Positions 1 to 8,779 are shown, counted from the first letter of the stretch. The stretch: 64,000 nucleotides of DNA from Paenibacillus sabuli (GCF_014705605.1 NZ_JACXIZ010000022.1:58817-122816); one strand, 5' to 3'. Translations and numbers: made by a program. Notes: generated by a model from the letters alone, not told the origin.

Positions 1-612
1 GTTGAGTACGATCGCATTGGCGATCGGGCTGGAGCTGCTGTCGTAGAAGACGAACGAATAGACGGCGTCCGTCTGCTCCAGGCTCGGGGACGAACTCGCA
101 TAGCCCTCCGGCGCCGGAATCGCCCGCGCGATCGGGCGCAGATTGGCAATCCCGCCCTCTCGCAGCCGACGTACGATGTCCCGATCCGGAAAGTCGTCCG
201 CCGCATACGCCTTGCCATCGAAATACATGTGTCCCGCGCGACGATTGTAAATGTAGATGGAATTCAAGAACGGCAGGTTAAGGTGAACGCTGCCGACCTG
301 ATTAAGCAGCGAGGCCATCTCGAGCTCGCTCAGGTCGGCCTGGTTCATCAGCTTCAGTACGGATGGATTGGCGTACAATTGAATCAGCGTCATCTTGGCC
401 GCTTCGAACATAAAGTTTGTGCTGTAGCTGATTTGCCCGAGCGCCTCTGCGGTGGAGGTCTGTACCAGCCTGACGGAATGCCGCTCGGCGCTCTTGTACA
501 TCGCCACGGACAACGCAATATTCGCCGCCATAACGATGGCGACGAACGAGAGGAATAGTTTAAAATAGCTAAGGATGGCCCCTCTTTTTCGGCGGCCGAT
601 GAACGCGGGCAT
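1..612 (-). CDS. Membrane Cache-domain regulator, probably AraC family (5' part only)
   Basis: The first 204 codons of a minus-strand gene are present; the rest lies beyond the left edge. The ATG at 612 is preceded by a GGGGGAG ribosome site about 7 bases upstream. The protein opens with a basic stretch, one membrane segment (about residues 12-34, core LFLSFVAIVMAANIAL) and then an extracytoplasmic region with the features of a Cache sensor (TSTAEALGQISYS, SIYIYNRRAGHMYF). This architecture is usual for Paenibacillus AraC-type regulators of about 750 residues and for YesM-type kinases, both of which sit beside sugar-binding lipoproteins like the next gene. The output domain is not visible, so AraC versus histidine kinase is an inference; the full-length Cache-AraC gene at 12996-15260 is a good model. 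It probably senses the sugar bound by the lipoprotein at 690-2222. Confidence 0.72.
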   Translation of the reverse strand, partial: MPAFIGRRKRGAILSYFKLFLSFVAIVMAANIALSVAMYKSAERHSVRLVQTSTAEALGQISYSTNFMFEAAKMTLIQLYANPSVLKLMNQADLSELEMASLLNQVGSVHLNLPFLNSIYIYNRRAGHMYFDGKAYAADDFPDRDIVRRLREGGIANLRPIARAIPAPEGYASSSPSLEQTDAVYSFVFYDSSSSPIANAIVLN

Positions 613-689
613 GCTTCCACTCCCCCTCATGATGCGCTGCCGCCCCGGCTGCAGGCCCGGCCGCGAACGGCCGGGAGCCCGTGCCTGGA

Positions 690-2222
690 TTAATTCGCAA
701 GAAACGCATCCAGTTGCTTTTGCTTCTCTGCCAGCACCTTGTCGACGCCGGCTGTTTTTAATTTGGCCAGGAACTCCTCGTACTTTTGCTCGGTCTCGTC
801 GGCGTACATGCCCGTGTTAAACGCTGCCCGGTACTCGTTCACAATCGCAGCGCAATTCGCACTCTCGGCCTTGACCGAGTCGGGATCGAAGCTGAACCCG
901 AACAGCGTCGATACGGTCGCCGAGTCGTTCAACGCCTTGGTCTGCTCCCACACGTCATCCGGCTGCGTGCCGCTCACGTACGAGTTGAATTCATTGCCGA
1001 ACATCCAGCCGTACGCCTTGCTGTATGGCGCGCCGGCGAGCGACTCAACGCGATTGTCGCCGACTTTTTTGTAATCGACGCCCTCGATGCCCCAGACGAG
1101 CGTATTGAACAGCTCCTTATTGGTGTTGAGCTGCTCGATCACCATCAGCGCGCGCTCGGGGTGACGGGAGGTGCTCGAGACGGCCGTCATGGTGGCGATT
1201 GCATTGGGCGAGGTCAGGATCGGTTCGCCCAGCGGAATGACGTACTGCTCGGCGTCATGCGTTTTTTTGACGATTTCTTCGATCCCCGGCATGAGCGTGG
1301 CAATCGGAGCGGCCGCATATTTCGTCGCATCGAAGGTCGGCCGAGTCAGCGCATCCTTGGCGATCAGCCCCTTCTTCTGGAACTCGGCGAGTGTGAGGAT
1401 GAAGGATTTGAATTCCGGTGTCTCGTACTCGTTGAATACCCGGGGACGCGCCTCGGTCGAGCTGGCGATTCCCGGCACGTCCGTACCGCCGATCGACTCC
1501 CACTCGTAGTAGGGGTAGAAGTAGGTAAACACTTGATTCTTCATCTGCGCGTTGTACAGTTGATCCGTGTCCGCCGCCGGCTCGCCCGCCTTCACCTGCT
1601 CCAGGAACGGGATGAGATCGGCCAGCTCACGCACGCTCGCCGGATCGAACCGATACTTATCCGCCAGCATCTTGTTGATGCTGAAGCCCGACTGTCGTGC
1701 AAAGATTTGCTGGTTAATGCTAGCGTAAATGTTGCCGTTCACCCGCGCGGCGTCCCAGATCTGCGGCTTCAGCTCGGCATATGTCTGGGGCGCGTATTCC
1801 GGCAGCAGCTCCGTCAAGTCGACGAACGAGCCCTTGGCTGCATGCTCGAAATAATTGAGGTAGTACGGCGACGTGAAGGCCAGATCGAACTCCTCCTGCG
1901 CATTGACCATGATCGACATTTTTTGGGTATAGTCGCCGTTCGGTACTTTGATGAAATCAACGGTCGTGTTGATTTCTTTCTTCAAAATCGCATTGATTGC
2001 CGCAAAAACCGCTTCGTCGCCCGGCTTGGTCGCGCCAAAAAAATAGTACTTCAAATGAACCGGCTCGAGCGCTCCCGTCGACTCGGCGGCTGCCGAAGAC
2101 GATGCATTGTCCGGCGGCGTGGAGGCGCCGTCGCTGTCCGCTTGCTCCGCACTCTGACAGCCGGCCAGCAGCAGGACTGCGACAAGCGACAAAAGAAGCA
2201 TGGTACGCAATAGTTGATTCAT
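690..2222 (-). CDS. Extracellular sugar-binding lipoprotein with DUF3502-type C-terminus
   Basis: Predicted 510-residue ABC-importer binding protein anchored in the membrane as a lipoprotein: residues 1-21 form a hydrophobic signal ending in the lipobox LLAGC with the lipidated Cys at 22. A short S/A/D-rich linker follows, then a type 2 periplasmic-binding fold. The C-terminal segment (about residues 430-510, containing GFSFDPDSVKAE and AEKQKQLDAFLAN) matches the DUF3502 tail of LplA-like proteins. An in-frame TTG lies 9 bases upstream at 2231, but the ATG at 2222 fits better, being about 11 bases from GGGG. It lies between a Cache-domain regulator and a secreted beta-helix/hydrolase pair, so an oligosaccharide from plant cell wall is the likely ligand. 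Its permeases are not in the window; they may lie to the left. Confidence 0.85.
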   Translation of the reverse strand: MNQLLRTMLLLSLVAVLLLAGCQSAEQADSDGASTPPDNASSSAAAESTGALEPVHLKYYFFGATKPGDEAVFAAINAILKKEINTTVDFIKVPNGDYTQKMSIMVNAQEEFDLAFTSPYYLNYFEHAAKGSFVDLTELLPEYAPQTYAELKPQIWDAARVNGNIYASINQQIFARQSGFSINKMLADKYRFDPASVRELADLIPFLEQVKAGEPAADTDQLYNAQMKNQVFTYFYPYYEWESIGGTDVPGIASSTEARPRVFNEYETPEFKSFILTLAEFQKKGLIAKDALTRPTFDATKYAAAPIATLMPGIEEIVKKTHDAEQYVIPLGEPILTSPNAIATMTAVSSTSRHPERALMVIEQLNTNKELFNTLVWGIEGVDYKKVGDNRVESLAGAPYSKAYGWMFGNEFNSYVSGTQPDDVWEQTKALNDSATVSTLFGFSFDPDSVKAESANCAAIVNEYRAAFNTGMYADETEQKYEEFLAKLKTAGVDKVLAEKQKQLDAFLAN

Positions 2223-2277
2223 TCCGGTCAAGACCCCATTTCTTCAAACGATTGTTCCAGTCTGCGGCATCGCTTGG

Positions 2278-2291
2278 CGGTAACGCTTACA
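2278..2291. promoter_or_regulatory. Candidate cre (CcpA) site
   Basis: CGGTAACGCTTACA matches the cre consensus TGWNANCGNTNWCA with two mismatches. It lies about 56 bases upstream of the lipoprotein start at 2222, where catabolite repression of a sugar importer would be expected. Weak on sequence alone. Confidence 0.3.
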
Positions 2292-2366
2292 TAGAGGGTA
2301 TCGATCGCAAGCGGCGCTCCGTTGACTCGACATTTTGAAGTATAGCGCCGCTGCGCGCCAAAAAAC

Positions 2367-2431
2367 ACTGCAAAATCGTCCGGCACGGCTTTAAATTCGT
2401 CCGGTCTGCCTCCATTATCCGATTTTGCAGT
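2367..2431. repeat. 12-bp perfect inverted repeat in lipoprotein upstream region
   Basis: ACTGCAAAATCG (2367-2378) and its exact complement (2420-2431) flank 41 bases in the 432-base gap between the lipoprotein start and the hydrolase stop. The arms could be regulator half-sites for the lipoprotein gene. A near-copy, ACTGCAAAAACG, occurs at 7959-7970 upstream of the beta-helix gene, but that copy overlaps the T-run of a terminator. The rest of 2223-2613 shows no gene. Confidence 0.4.
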
Positions 2432-2613
2432 ACGCCGGACAAGTCCACAGTACTCGCGCGCAAGGCGGACACCCCATGACGCCCTCCACCGGCCTGCCAT
2501 CATTGATGCAAGGCGAAACGGCTGACGCCATCCTTTGGCGACGACACAAGTTACGTTCCGAGAAAGATAGACAAGTATAAACCATAATCATATACTTTCT
2601 ATTCTTTCAAGCC

Positions 2614-2643
2614 AAAAACCGACGCCGACTGAAGTCGGCGCCG
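2614..2643 (-). terminator. Intrinsic terminator of the hydrolase/beta-helix transcript
   Basis: Read on the minus strand, CGCCGACT-TC-AGTCGGCG is followed after a few bases by TTTTT. It lies directly downstream of the stop codon at 2655. Confidence 0.7.
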
Positions 2644-2654
2644 GTCCGAGGCGC

Positions 2655-3734
2655 TTACAGATGGGAAAACAAGAAATCCAGCGGCGCGGCTCCGGTATTG
2701 AACTCGTGTCCGCCCTCGAAGAGCACGGCACTGAAGCGCTCGCCGAGCCCCAACCGCTCATAGTGCGCCCGCGCCCTGGCGCTCTCCGTCAGGAAGCCGT
2801 TCGCCGCGAACACCGTATCCGCGGCGCCGCCCTCCAGATAGAGCGGACGCGGACAGATCAGGCCGCACACCTCCGCATCGAGGAAGCGGACGCCTGCGCC
2901 TGGCCACGTCCAATCCGACCACGGATACGCGTAGCGGTCGTTGACATAGCACGAGCTGACCGCAACTGCAATCCGGGGATCAAGCGCTGCTGCAAACAGC
3001 GTGTAAAACCCGCCATAGGACAGGCCGGCCATGCCGACCCGCGCAGCGTCCAGATCGGGCCGCTGCAGCAAGACGTCGAGGCTGCGCCGCAGCTTGTACA
3101 GCTCCAATCCCGCAATGGAGATGCCGAGCTGCTTGAGCCGGGTATCGATCTGCCGCCGATCGAAGCGCGGTCCGAAGCGGCCCCCTTCCCACAGCAGCAG
3201 CTGCGGCGCAAAAACCGCCGCTCCCCGCCGCACAATGCGGCGCGTCATGTCATTGTAATTGGCGGAGCCAAAGAAACCGGCCGTCAGCTCCGGCGTACCT
3301 TGTCCGCCATGCTGCGCCACCACGAGCGGGAACGGCCCTGCGCCGGGCGGGCGCAGGAAGAGTCCGTAGGCGTGCAGCCCCTCCGCCACCGGGATCGTCA
3401 CCCGATAGACGGTCCCCAGCTCGTCCGCGGCCACCTGCTCGTAGCGGGCTTCGCCCGAGGCGGCTGGCTGCAGCAGCGATTGCGCCTCGAGCACTGCCGA
3501 CGGCAGCCCCAGCAAGTCCGCCAGGTCTTGGCGGTACGACGTCGTACTGGCTGCATACGCCGCACAATCGGCATAATCCGGCGTGAAGTAGCGGGCACGC
3601 CGGTCCGCCGATTGGCGCTGCTGCGCGGCGATCCAGGTCTCCATCTCGTCCAATTGCGCGGCGCGATACCGATTCCCCGCATCTTCGGGTTCGCGGTACA
3701 ACTGCCCTTCTCGTCCTGCGTTGTCTTCAGACAT
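2655..3734 (-). CDS. Cytoplasmic alpha/beta hydrolase, acetyl-esterase-like
   Basis: A 359-residue hydrolase without a signal peptide. The fold is recognisable from VVAQHGGQG (about 138-146, oxyanion region) and the nucleophile elbow GLSYGG with Ser239. Asp306 in GGAADTVF and His343 in GGHEFNT complete a plausible triad. It resembles the dienelactone-hydrolase/acetyl-xylan-esterase group, often annotated as acetylesterases acting on oligosaccharides. The upstream gene stops at 3752 and AGGAGG follows at once. I chose ATG 3734, about 12 bases after it, over the in-frame ATG 3746 that abuts the ribosome site. It is probably translated from the same mRNA as the beta-helix protein and may remove acetyl or other ester groups from imported fragments. 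Substrate is not determinable. Confidence 0.75.
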   Translation of the reverse strand: MSEDNAGREGQLYREPEDAGNRYRAAQLDEMETWIAAQQRQSADRRARYFTPDYADCAAYAASTTSYRQDLADLLGLPSAVLEAQSLLQPAASGEARYEQVAADELGTVYRVTIPVAEGLHAYGLFLRPPGAGPFPLVVAQHGGQGTPELTAGFFGSANYNDMTRRIVRRGAAVFAPQLLLWEGGRFGPRFDRRQIDTRLKQLGISIAGLELYKLRRSLDVLLQRPDLDAARVGMAGLSYGGFYTLFAAALDPRIAVAVSSCYVNDRYAYPWSDWTWPGAGVRFLDAEVCGLICPRPLYLEGGAADTVFAANGFLTESARARAHYERLGLGERFSAVLFEGGHEFNTGAAPLDFLFSHL

Positions 3735-3751
3735 AGTCGCGCGCATCCTCC

Positions 3752-6700
3752 TCAGTCCGCGATCGGCTCGATCGCCAGATTGTTGTACAGGTACGACGCG
3801 GTACGCGTGCGCCACAGCACATACTCCGCTCTGGAGATGTTGGCCGCGAGGGCAGACTGCATCTCCTGGGCACCGAGCGCCCATACGCGCTGCTCGCCCG
3901 CCAGCTCCTCGATCCGCACACTGGCGGTATGCGCATCGAAATCAAGCTCCAGCGTCACCTCGTACCACCGGTCCTCCTGCAGATGCCCGGCGCTCACCAG
4001 CGTATAATCTTCGTCCAGTCGCACACGCAGCGAGCTGTCCATAATGATCGTGGCGATCACCTTGCCGGTCGTGTCGCGCAGATTGACAAAGCTCTGCGGA
4101 CTGTCCGTCCCGCTCGCCTTCATGAGCTGGTAGCTGACGCGCACCTGGCCGGTCATGCCGGATGGACTGTACACCTTGGCCAGCGTTGACGTGGCCGCGT
4201 CGTCTGTCGACGTCTTGTACAGGCGCAGGCTTCGATCAGTCGCGCTCGGCGAGGTCGCTGCGGTGTAGTAGCCCAGATCGGCGGGCACCGCGGTGTAGCC
4301 CGAGACGCCCGCGAGGCTGCCCGCGGCATACGCATCGAAATGCTCGTAGATGCCGCCAGGCGCAGGCGATCGGATCGCGAGCGTCCGCGCGACGGAAGTC
4401 GTCTGGATCTCGTCGTCGCCCGCATCTGTCAGCACGACGCCGGACAGCGTGACTGCCGTGTCCGGATCGGCGCTGCTCGCCTCGAAGGTCGCCGCGAACA
4501 GCGCCTGCGGGTCGTACCCTTCCAGGGCCGTCCCCGTCCCGCTGAAGCTCAGCTCCAGCGTCCCGTACACCGCCTCCGTCACACTGACCGAGACGCCGTC
4601 CGCCAGCGAAGCGATACCGGCGTATTCCAGTACCGCCGGATCATACGTCAGCTCTGCCGAGACCACGTCAAGCGCGCTGTTGGGCACGACCGCTCCGGTC
4701 ATCGTCACGGTACCGCCCGTGACTGCCTGGCCGCTCCCCCACAGCTCCGCAGTCGGGTCGTCCGGGATCGGCCATACCTCCTCGCCGGGCAGTCCGATGT
4801 CCGTCTCGCCGAGTGTGATGCTGCCCGAGCGGGCATACAGGCCGAAGTAGCCATCCTCGGTGATCCGGTCCTCACTTGTATCGAGATACGTGAAGACATT
4901 CTGCCCGTCTACGTTCAGGATAATGCGCACGCCGCCCGGCTCGGTGACTGCGCCCGCCTGTACGAGGCGGGTCTCGTGGAACGGAATCGCGTGATTCGGA
5001 TAGGAAGCCGCGCCGAGACTGTCGAAGCCGGCGATCTCGCCGAAGAACACCGTCCGCTCGCCGCCCGCGAAGCGATGCAGCTCAATGATGTTCGCCTTGA
5101 TGCAGATCATGTACAAGCTGTTATCCGCCGCGGTGAAGTCCCTGTCTACGCGCTGGTTGCGCAGCACGATCGCCGGCCAGCCGCCGGTCGCATTGATCTT
5201 CATATTCATAGACAGCAGCTCGTCGCCGAATTGCAGATCTTCGTAGAAGGCATAGCCGCTGCCCGGCGTGTCGATGTCCAGCGTGCCCGATCCCGGCGTA
5301 ATCGTCCCGCTGGGCAGTCTGGAATACCAGCCGCGCGGATCGCGGATCGCCTCGTTGAGCGAATAGGCCGGTACGGTCAGACTGGTCGGATCGCTGTAGT
5401 CCGCGACAATGATCTCCACCGTCCGGCTGACGACCACGCCGTTCAGCGAAGTCGTGAAGGTCAGATCCGCTGTGCCGACGACGCCGGTCGTCAGCTGTCC
5501 GTATACGACCGATGCGACCGTGGGGTCGCTGCTCGCGATGCTCACGTTGCCGCTCCCCAGAATCTGCCCGTCCCGGGTGATGCCCCGCGCGACGAGCTGT
5601 CGAACGCTCCCGGGCACGAAGACCAGGCGCTCCGGCACGATATGCTTGACATTCTCCAGTGCGTAGTACACCTCGATGTCGTCCAGCACATCGTCCACAT
5701 AGACCGCGATCGTCTGTCGTACGAGGCGGCCCTGGAGGTAGATATACAGGTCCAGCGTCGTGTGCCCGGCGTCGACGGCCGTGACGAGGCCGCTCGCATC
5801 CACCGTCGCGATCGACGGATCGGCGCTGACATAATGAATCTGCGCCCCCGCCAGGCTGATCGGCTCGCCGCGGCCGTTCGCCGCGCCCACATCGAGCATA
5901 GCGGTCTGCGCCGTCTCCAGATTGAGCGTGGCCGGCACGTCGACCCGTTCGATCGTACCTGCCGCCAGATCCTGATACGCCGGCTCTAGTCCCGCATTGC
6001 CGATGATTGCCTGCGCCGCAGACGGCCAGTTGGCATCCGGATGAATGTGCGTATTCGTCTGGACGATGCTGTCCTCTCCGCTTTTATTCCAGAAGGCGCT
6101 CGTCGTGCTGTAGTTATGCGTGAATTCAAGATCGCTTGCTCGCACATTGGCAAACGCCCAGTTCGTATCGTAGATATCATCCCAGATCGGCGCGGCCCGC
6201 AGATCGATCACGTTATCCTCGATCAGCCAATCGTTCGACGATTGATCCATGTAAATGGCGGCATAGCGATTCATCTGATTTTTGATATAGTTGCCGGAGA
6301 TCAGATTGGGCTGCTCGGCCGTTCCGCCCGTGACGCCGAAAGCGTAGATCGCCCCGCCGTCGAACATGCCGTCGTTCATGAGATGATGAATGAAATTGTG
6401 CTGTACCTTGGCGCCCGCCGTCGTCGTCACCGGCGCATACACGCTGCCGAAAAAGCTGATGCCCGAATACGGCACATTGAAAATCTCATTGTGGGAGATG
6501 TCGATGTCCATCGGAAACGCAACAGTCAGCGCCGTCGCGCTCTTGTACTCGACGCCGATGTCGTGAATATAGTTGTTGACGATATCGTTGTTGCGCAGGA
6601 TCAGACGCGTATCGGACGGATTGTACACCTCGGCGTTCTGCTTGGAGGTCTCGCCGGCATTGATCGCCGAACCCGAGATGTCGTAGAACCGGCCGCCCTG

Positions 6701-7837
6701 GATCAAGTGGTCCTGCACGCCCTGCAGCAAATTGATGCCGGTGCCTCCCAAATGAGAAAATTCGCAGCGTTCGAACGTCACGCCCTGCGCGAAACGAACC
6801 GTCATCGCCGCTTCCGGCATCTCCAGCGTGCCGACCTTGTAATTGTTCTGCTCGTCGATCCAGCCGAGCTCGTCCGTCGGCTGCTGCCACGATGCATACG
6901 CAAAACCCAGTCCTTCGAAGCGCAGGCCCTGCACCGGCGTATCCGCGCTGCCGCCATCGATGCGCACCAGATGCTCGAGCACCGGCGCCGTGACGCGCGC
7001 CGTGCCCATATCCTCGCCGGGACGCGGCTTGTAATAGATCGTCTCGTCCTGCTCGTCCAGATACCACTCGCCTGGCTGGTCGAGAAAGGCGTAAGCATTC
7101 TCCAGGTACCACAGCTTCAGATGCGAGCGGTTCATGACGCGCTGCCAGTGCGTCGCCTGCAACGCAATCTCCGCTTGCCCGGATTGCGCGGTGATCGTAT
7201 CCACTCGGATGCGCGGGCTCGTCCAGGCCGCCTGGAACACCGCCTCCACCTCGCCGGGCTCGCTCAGCGTCGCCAGCCATGCATCGTCGCTCGTGTAGCC
7301 GGTCTCCGTCTTGACTGCGGCCGCAGGCGCTTGCTCCATACGCGCCCGGACGGCCCGGTTGCCGTTCACGTACAACTGCCGCGTCTGCAACGCCTCGGCC
7401 GGCGCAGCGTAGATATTCGCCCCTGCGTCGTACAGTGACCAGCCGCCAATGTCGCGGCTACCCTCGATGATGGGCTGCTCGGCACCGTATGCGGCGTAGA
7501 CGACCGTGTGCCCGCCCGTTCCCGAATCGCGGTCATCCAGCACCCAGGTATCGGACTGGACATACCGCCCGCCGCGCACATAGACGACGATATCGCCGGT
7601 CATCGCGTCGTTGGCGGCCCGCACCTCCTGCTGGGCTCGCTGCAGCGTCGCAAAAGGCAGCGCCCCCGTGCCGGGATTGTCGTCGTCGCCGTCCGTCGCT
7701 ACATAATAGGACGCTTGCAGCGACGGAGGCGGCTCCGGCTCGTCGCCGTACACCGGACCGGCCGGCCATGCGGCCAACACCAGCAGCCACGCCGCCAAGA
7801 ACCCGGCGATCCCTTGAATCTTACCTTTCTTCATCAT
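3752..7837 (-). CDS. Large secreted right-handed beta-helix protein with Ig-like and cohesin-like modules
   Basis: 1361 residues with a signal peptide (about 1-31, ending near VYG). The N-terminal half (about 40-650) opens with YYVATDGDDDNPGTG and ATLQRAQQEVR and continues as repeated helix rungs rich in N, G and D (RFEGLGFAY, FERCEFSHLGGTGINLL, GGAIYAFG). This is the pattern of pectate-lyase-like parallel beta-helix enzymes and of GH141-like glycosidases. Two bacterial Ig-like (Big_2) domains follow (about 655-820, with SADPSIATVDASGLVTA and SSDPTVASV), then a beta-sandwich region, a cohesin-like domain (about 1050-1170, AELTYDPAVLEYAGI) and a C-terminal jelly-roll that may bind sugar. GGGAGG precedes tandem ATG codons at 7837 and 7834. 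A secreted plant-polysaccharide enzyme is the best reading; the exact activity cannot be assigned from sequence. Confidence 0.8.
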   Translation of the reverse strand: MMKKGKIQGIAGFLAAWLLVLAAWPAGPVYGDEPEPPPSLQASYYVATDGDDDNPGTGALPFATLQRAQQEVRAANDAMTGDIVVYVRGGRYVQSDTWVLDDRDSGTGGHTVVYAAYGAEQPIIEGSRDIGGWSLYDAGANIYAAPAEALQTRQLYVNGNRAVRARMEQAPAAAVKTETGYTSDDAWLATLSEPGEVEAVFQAAWTSPRIRVDTITAQSGQAEIALQATHWQRVMNRSHLKLWYLENAYAFLDQPGEWYLDEQDETIYYKPRPGEDMGTARVTAPVLEHLVRIDGGSADTPVQGLRFEGLGFAYASWQQPTDELGWIDEQNNYKVGTLEMPEAAMTVRFAQGVTFERCEFSHLGGTGINLLQGVQDHLIQGGRFYDISGSAINAGETSKQNAEVYNPSDTRLILRNNDIVNNYIHDIGVEYKSATALTVAFPMDIDISHNEIFNVPYSGISFFGSVYAPVTTTAGAKVQHNFIHHLMNDGMFDGGAIYAFGVTGGTAEQPNLISGNYIKNQMNRYAAIYMDQSSNDWLIEDNVIDLRAAPIWDDIYDTNWAFANVRASDLEFTHNYSTTSAFWNKSGEDSIVQTNTHIHPDANWPSAAQAIIGNAGLEPAYQDLAAGTIERVDVPATLNLETAQTAMLDVGAANGRGEPISLAGAQIHYVSADPSIATVDASGLVTAVDAGHTTLDLYIYLQGRLVRQTIAVYVDDVLDDIEVYYALENVKHIVPERLVFVPGSVRQLVARGITRDGQILGSGNVSIASSDPTVASVVYGQLTTGVVGTADLTFTTSLNGVVVSRTVEIIVADYSDPTSLTVPAYSLNEAIRDPRGWYSRLPSGTITPGSGTLDIDTPGSGYAFYEDLQFGDELLSMNMKINATGGWPAIVLRNQRVDRDFTAADNSLYMICIKANIIELHRFAGGERTVFFGEIAGFDSLGAASYPNHAIPFHETRLVQAGAVTEPGGVRIILNVDGQNVFTYLDTSEDRITEDGYFGLYARSGSITLGETDIGLPGEEVWPIPDDPTAELWGSGQAVTGGTVTMTGAVVPNSALDVVSAELTYDPAVLEYAGIASLADGVSVSVTEAVYGTLELSFSGTGTALEGYDPQALFAATFEASSADPDTAVTLSGVVLTDAGDDEIQTTSVARTLAIRSPAPGGIYEHFDAYAAGSLAGVSGYTAVPADLGYYTAATSPSATDRSLRLYKTSTDDAATSTLAKVYSPSGMTGQVRVSYQLMKASGTDSPQSFVNLRDTTGKVIATIIMDSSLRVRLDEDYTLVSAGHLQEDRWYEVTLELDFDAHTASVRIEELAGEQRVWALGAQEMQSALAANISRAEYVLWRTRTASYLYNNLAIEPIAD

Positions 7838-7960
7838 TTAACCTCCCGTGTTCGAGTTTCGCCGAAATGTATTCGCTTTCATTTGAATGGCGACCTTTCG
7901 GCTTCCTCAGTATAGCGGGCGCCTGACCTCTGCTGAAACTGCAACATCAGCAGGTTACAC

Positions 7961-7992
7961 TGCAAAAACGGCCGATGCGCGGGCATCGGCCG
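7961..7992 (-). terminator. Intrinsic terminator after the toxin gene
   Basis: A perfect 10-bp stem (CGGCCGATGC at 7969-7978, complement at 7983-7992, 4-base loop) is followed on the minus strand by TTTTTG. It ends the toxin-antitoxin transcript and insulates the beta-helix gene. Confidence 0.8.
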
Positions 7993-8011
7993 GAACAAGA
8001 ACTTCATGATT

Positions 8012-8311
8012 TCAATGAAATAAATAATTTTTCACATCTTTATAAAAGTTTTCGCGCGTACCGCAATAAACGAACACAATATGCGCGTCCCGCTCATTAC
8101 AAACGTAACAAATTCGAATCGCAATACCTTGGTGCTTAAAATCATAAGACCTGAATTCCCGAAGATCCCCGCTGAGCGAATAGCCCTGATCGGGATCCGC
8201 CACAATCCGTTGCTGTCGATTCAAAATTTCAGCGTAAACCGAAGGCGCTCTTTTGTTAAGACCCTTGAGGAGGCGTTGCATTTTTTTTGTCGAAGAATAC
8301 GTCCAATCCAT
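8012..8311 (-). CDS. RelE/ParE-superfamily toxin
   Basis: A 99-residue protein starting MDWTYSSTKK. The C-terminal half has the RelE/ParE pattern: LSGDLREFRSYDF, then IAIRICYVCNE, then HIVFVYCGTRENFY. RelE-type members cleave mRNA on the ribosome and ParE-type members poison gyrase; the sequence does not settle which. The frame stays open upstream to an ATG at 8380, but those codons lie inside the antitoxin gene and look like frame overlap. The ATG at 8311, after GGGGATCTC, gives the family's normal length. It overlaps the antitoxin by 56 bases, so the two are translationally coupled. The pair is visibly richer in A/T than neighbouring genes, as expected for a mobile toxin-antitoxin module. 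Confidence 0.78.
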   Translation of the reverse strand: MDWTYSSTKKMQRLLKGLNKRAPSVYAEILNRQQRIVADPDQGYSLSGDLREFRSYDFKHQGIAIRICYVCNERDAHIVFVYCGTRENFYKDVKNYLFH

Positions 8312-8675
8312 TGAAATCGAGATCCCCTTCGTCTTCCTCAGATCCCGAATCCGCCATGTCCTCCATAAACGTTTGAACACGGTCCTTTAACAAACGGCGA
8401 TACTCGTTAATCCGATGCGTCAATTCTTCTGCCAATTGCTCCTCGGAGAGTCCTTTGGAAAGAACTTGTTTCACAATAGCCTGGATGTCTTTTTCTTCAC
8501 GGGTTTCTTGGCTTCGTGCGGGCTGCAGAAATATGCCATCGTCCAACAAATAGGCGTGGACCTCTTCTTCTATGTTTAGGGCATCAAAATAGCTTTTCGG
8601 GATCGTCAGCTGTCGTTTACTGGTAATTTTAATGTCTCGGTATTCGTTAACCCCCGTTAACTTTTTCATCATCAT
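8256..8675 (-). CDS. AbrB/MazE-type antitoxin
   Basis: A 139-residue protein. Residues about 12-55 form a swapped-hairpin AbrB-like DNA-binding domain (RDIKITSKRQLTIPKSYFDA). The rest is a charged helical tail (about 60-139, very acidic near EDMADSGSEEDEGDLD), the part expected to wrap the toxin. AAAGGTGAG lies about 8 bases before three consecutive ATG codons; the first, 8675, is used. It precedes and overlaps the toxin gene, the usual antitoxin-first order. Two near-identical palindromes around its promoter (8704-8719 and 8751-8767) are the likely autoregulatory operators. AbrB-type antitoxins usually pair with MazF or VapC toxins, so the RelE-fold partner is less usual. Confidence 0.78.
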   Translation of the reverse strand: MMMKKLTGVNEYRDIKITSKRQLTIPKSYFDALNIEEEVHAYLLDDGIFLQPARSQETREEKDIQAIVKQVLSKGLSEEQLAEELTHRINEYRRLLKDRVQTFMEDMADSGSEEDEGDLDFNGLDVFFDKKNATPPQGS

Positions 8676-8703
8676 GTTATATTCTCACCTTTTCTTAACC
8701 CAT

Positions 8704-8767
8704 CATTACTGAGTAAGGATAATGTAGCATAACACGATGTCATCAGTCAATCCTTACGCAGTAAGGA
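8704..8767 (-). promoter_or_regulatory. Toxin-antitoxin promoter flanked by two operator palindromes
   Basis: On the minus strand TTGACT (8750-8745), an 18-base spacer and TACATT (8726-8721) with an upstream TGC (extended -10) make a good SigA promoter. Immediately upstream lies the perfect palindrome TCCTTAC-GCA-GTAAGGA (8751-8767). Immediately downstream lies a degenerate copy, TCCTTACTCAGTAATG (8719-8704). Binding at both sites would lock the promoter, typical of conditional-cooperativity repression by antitoxin-toxin complexes. Confidence 0.7.
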
Positions 8768-8779
8768 TGTAATTTTTTG

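Noticed and set aside
786..2213. Long plus-strand open frame over the lipoprotein gene
   Set aside because: It is antisense to a gene with a lipobox and DUF3502-type end. Its translation is arginine/leucine-rich without domains, the usual shadow in GC-rich DNA. The same holds for long frames opposite 4340-5989, 6041-7438, 8962-10647, 35630-37438, 39353-41617, 54789-56426 and 59547-60992.
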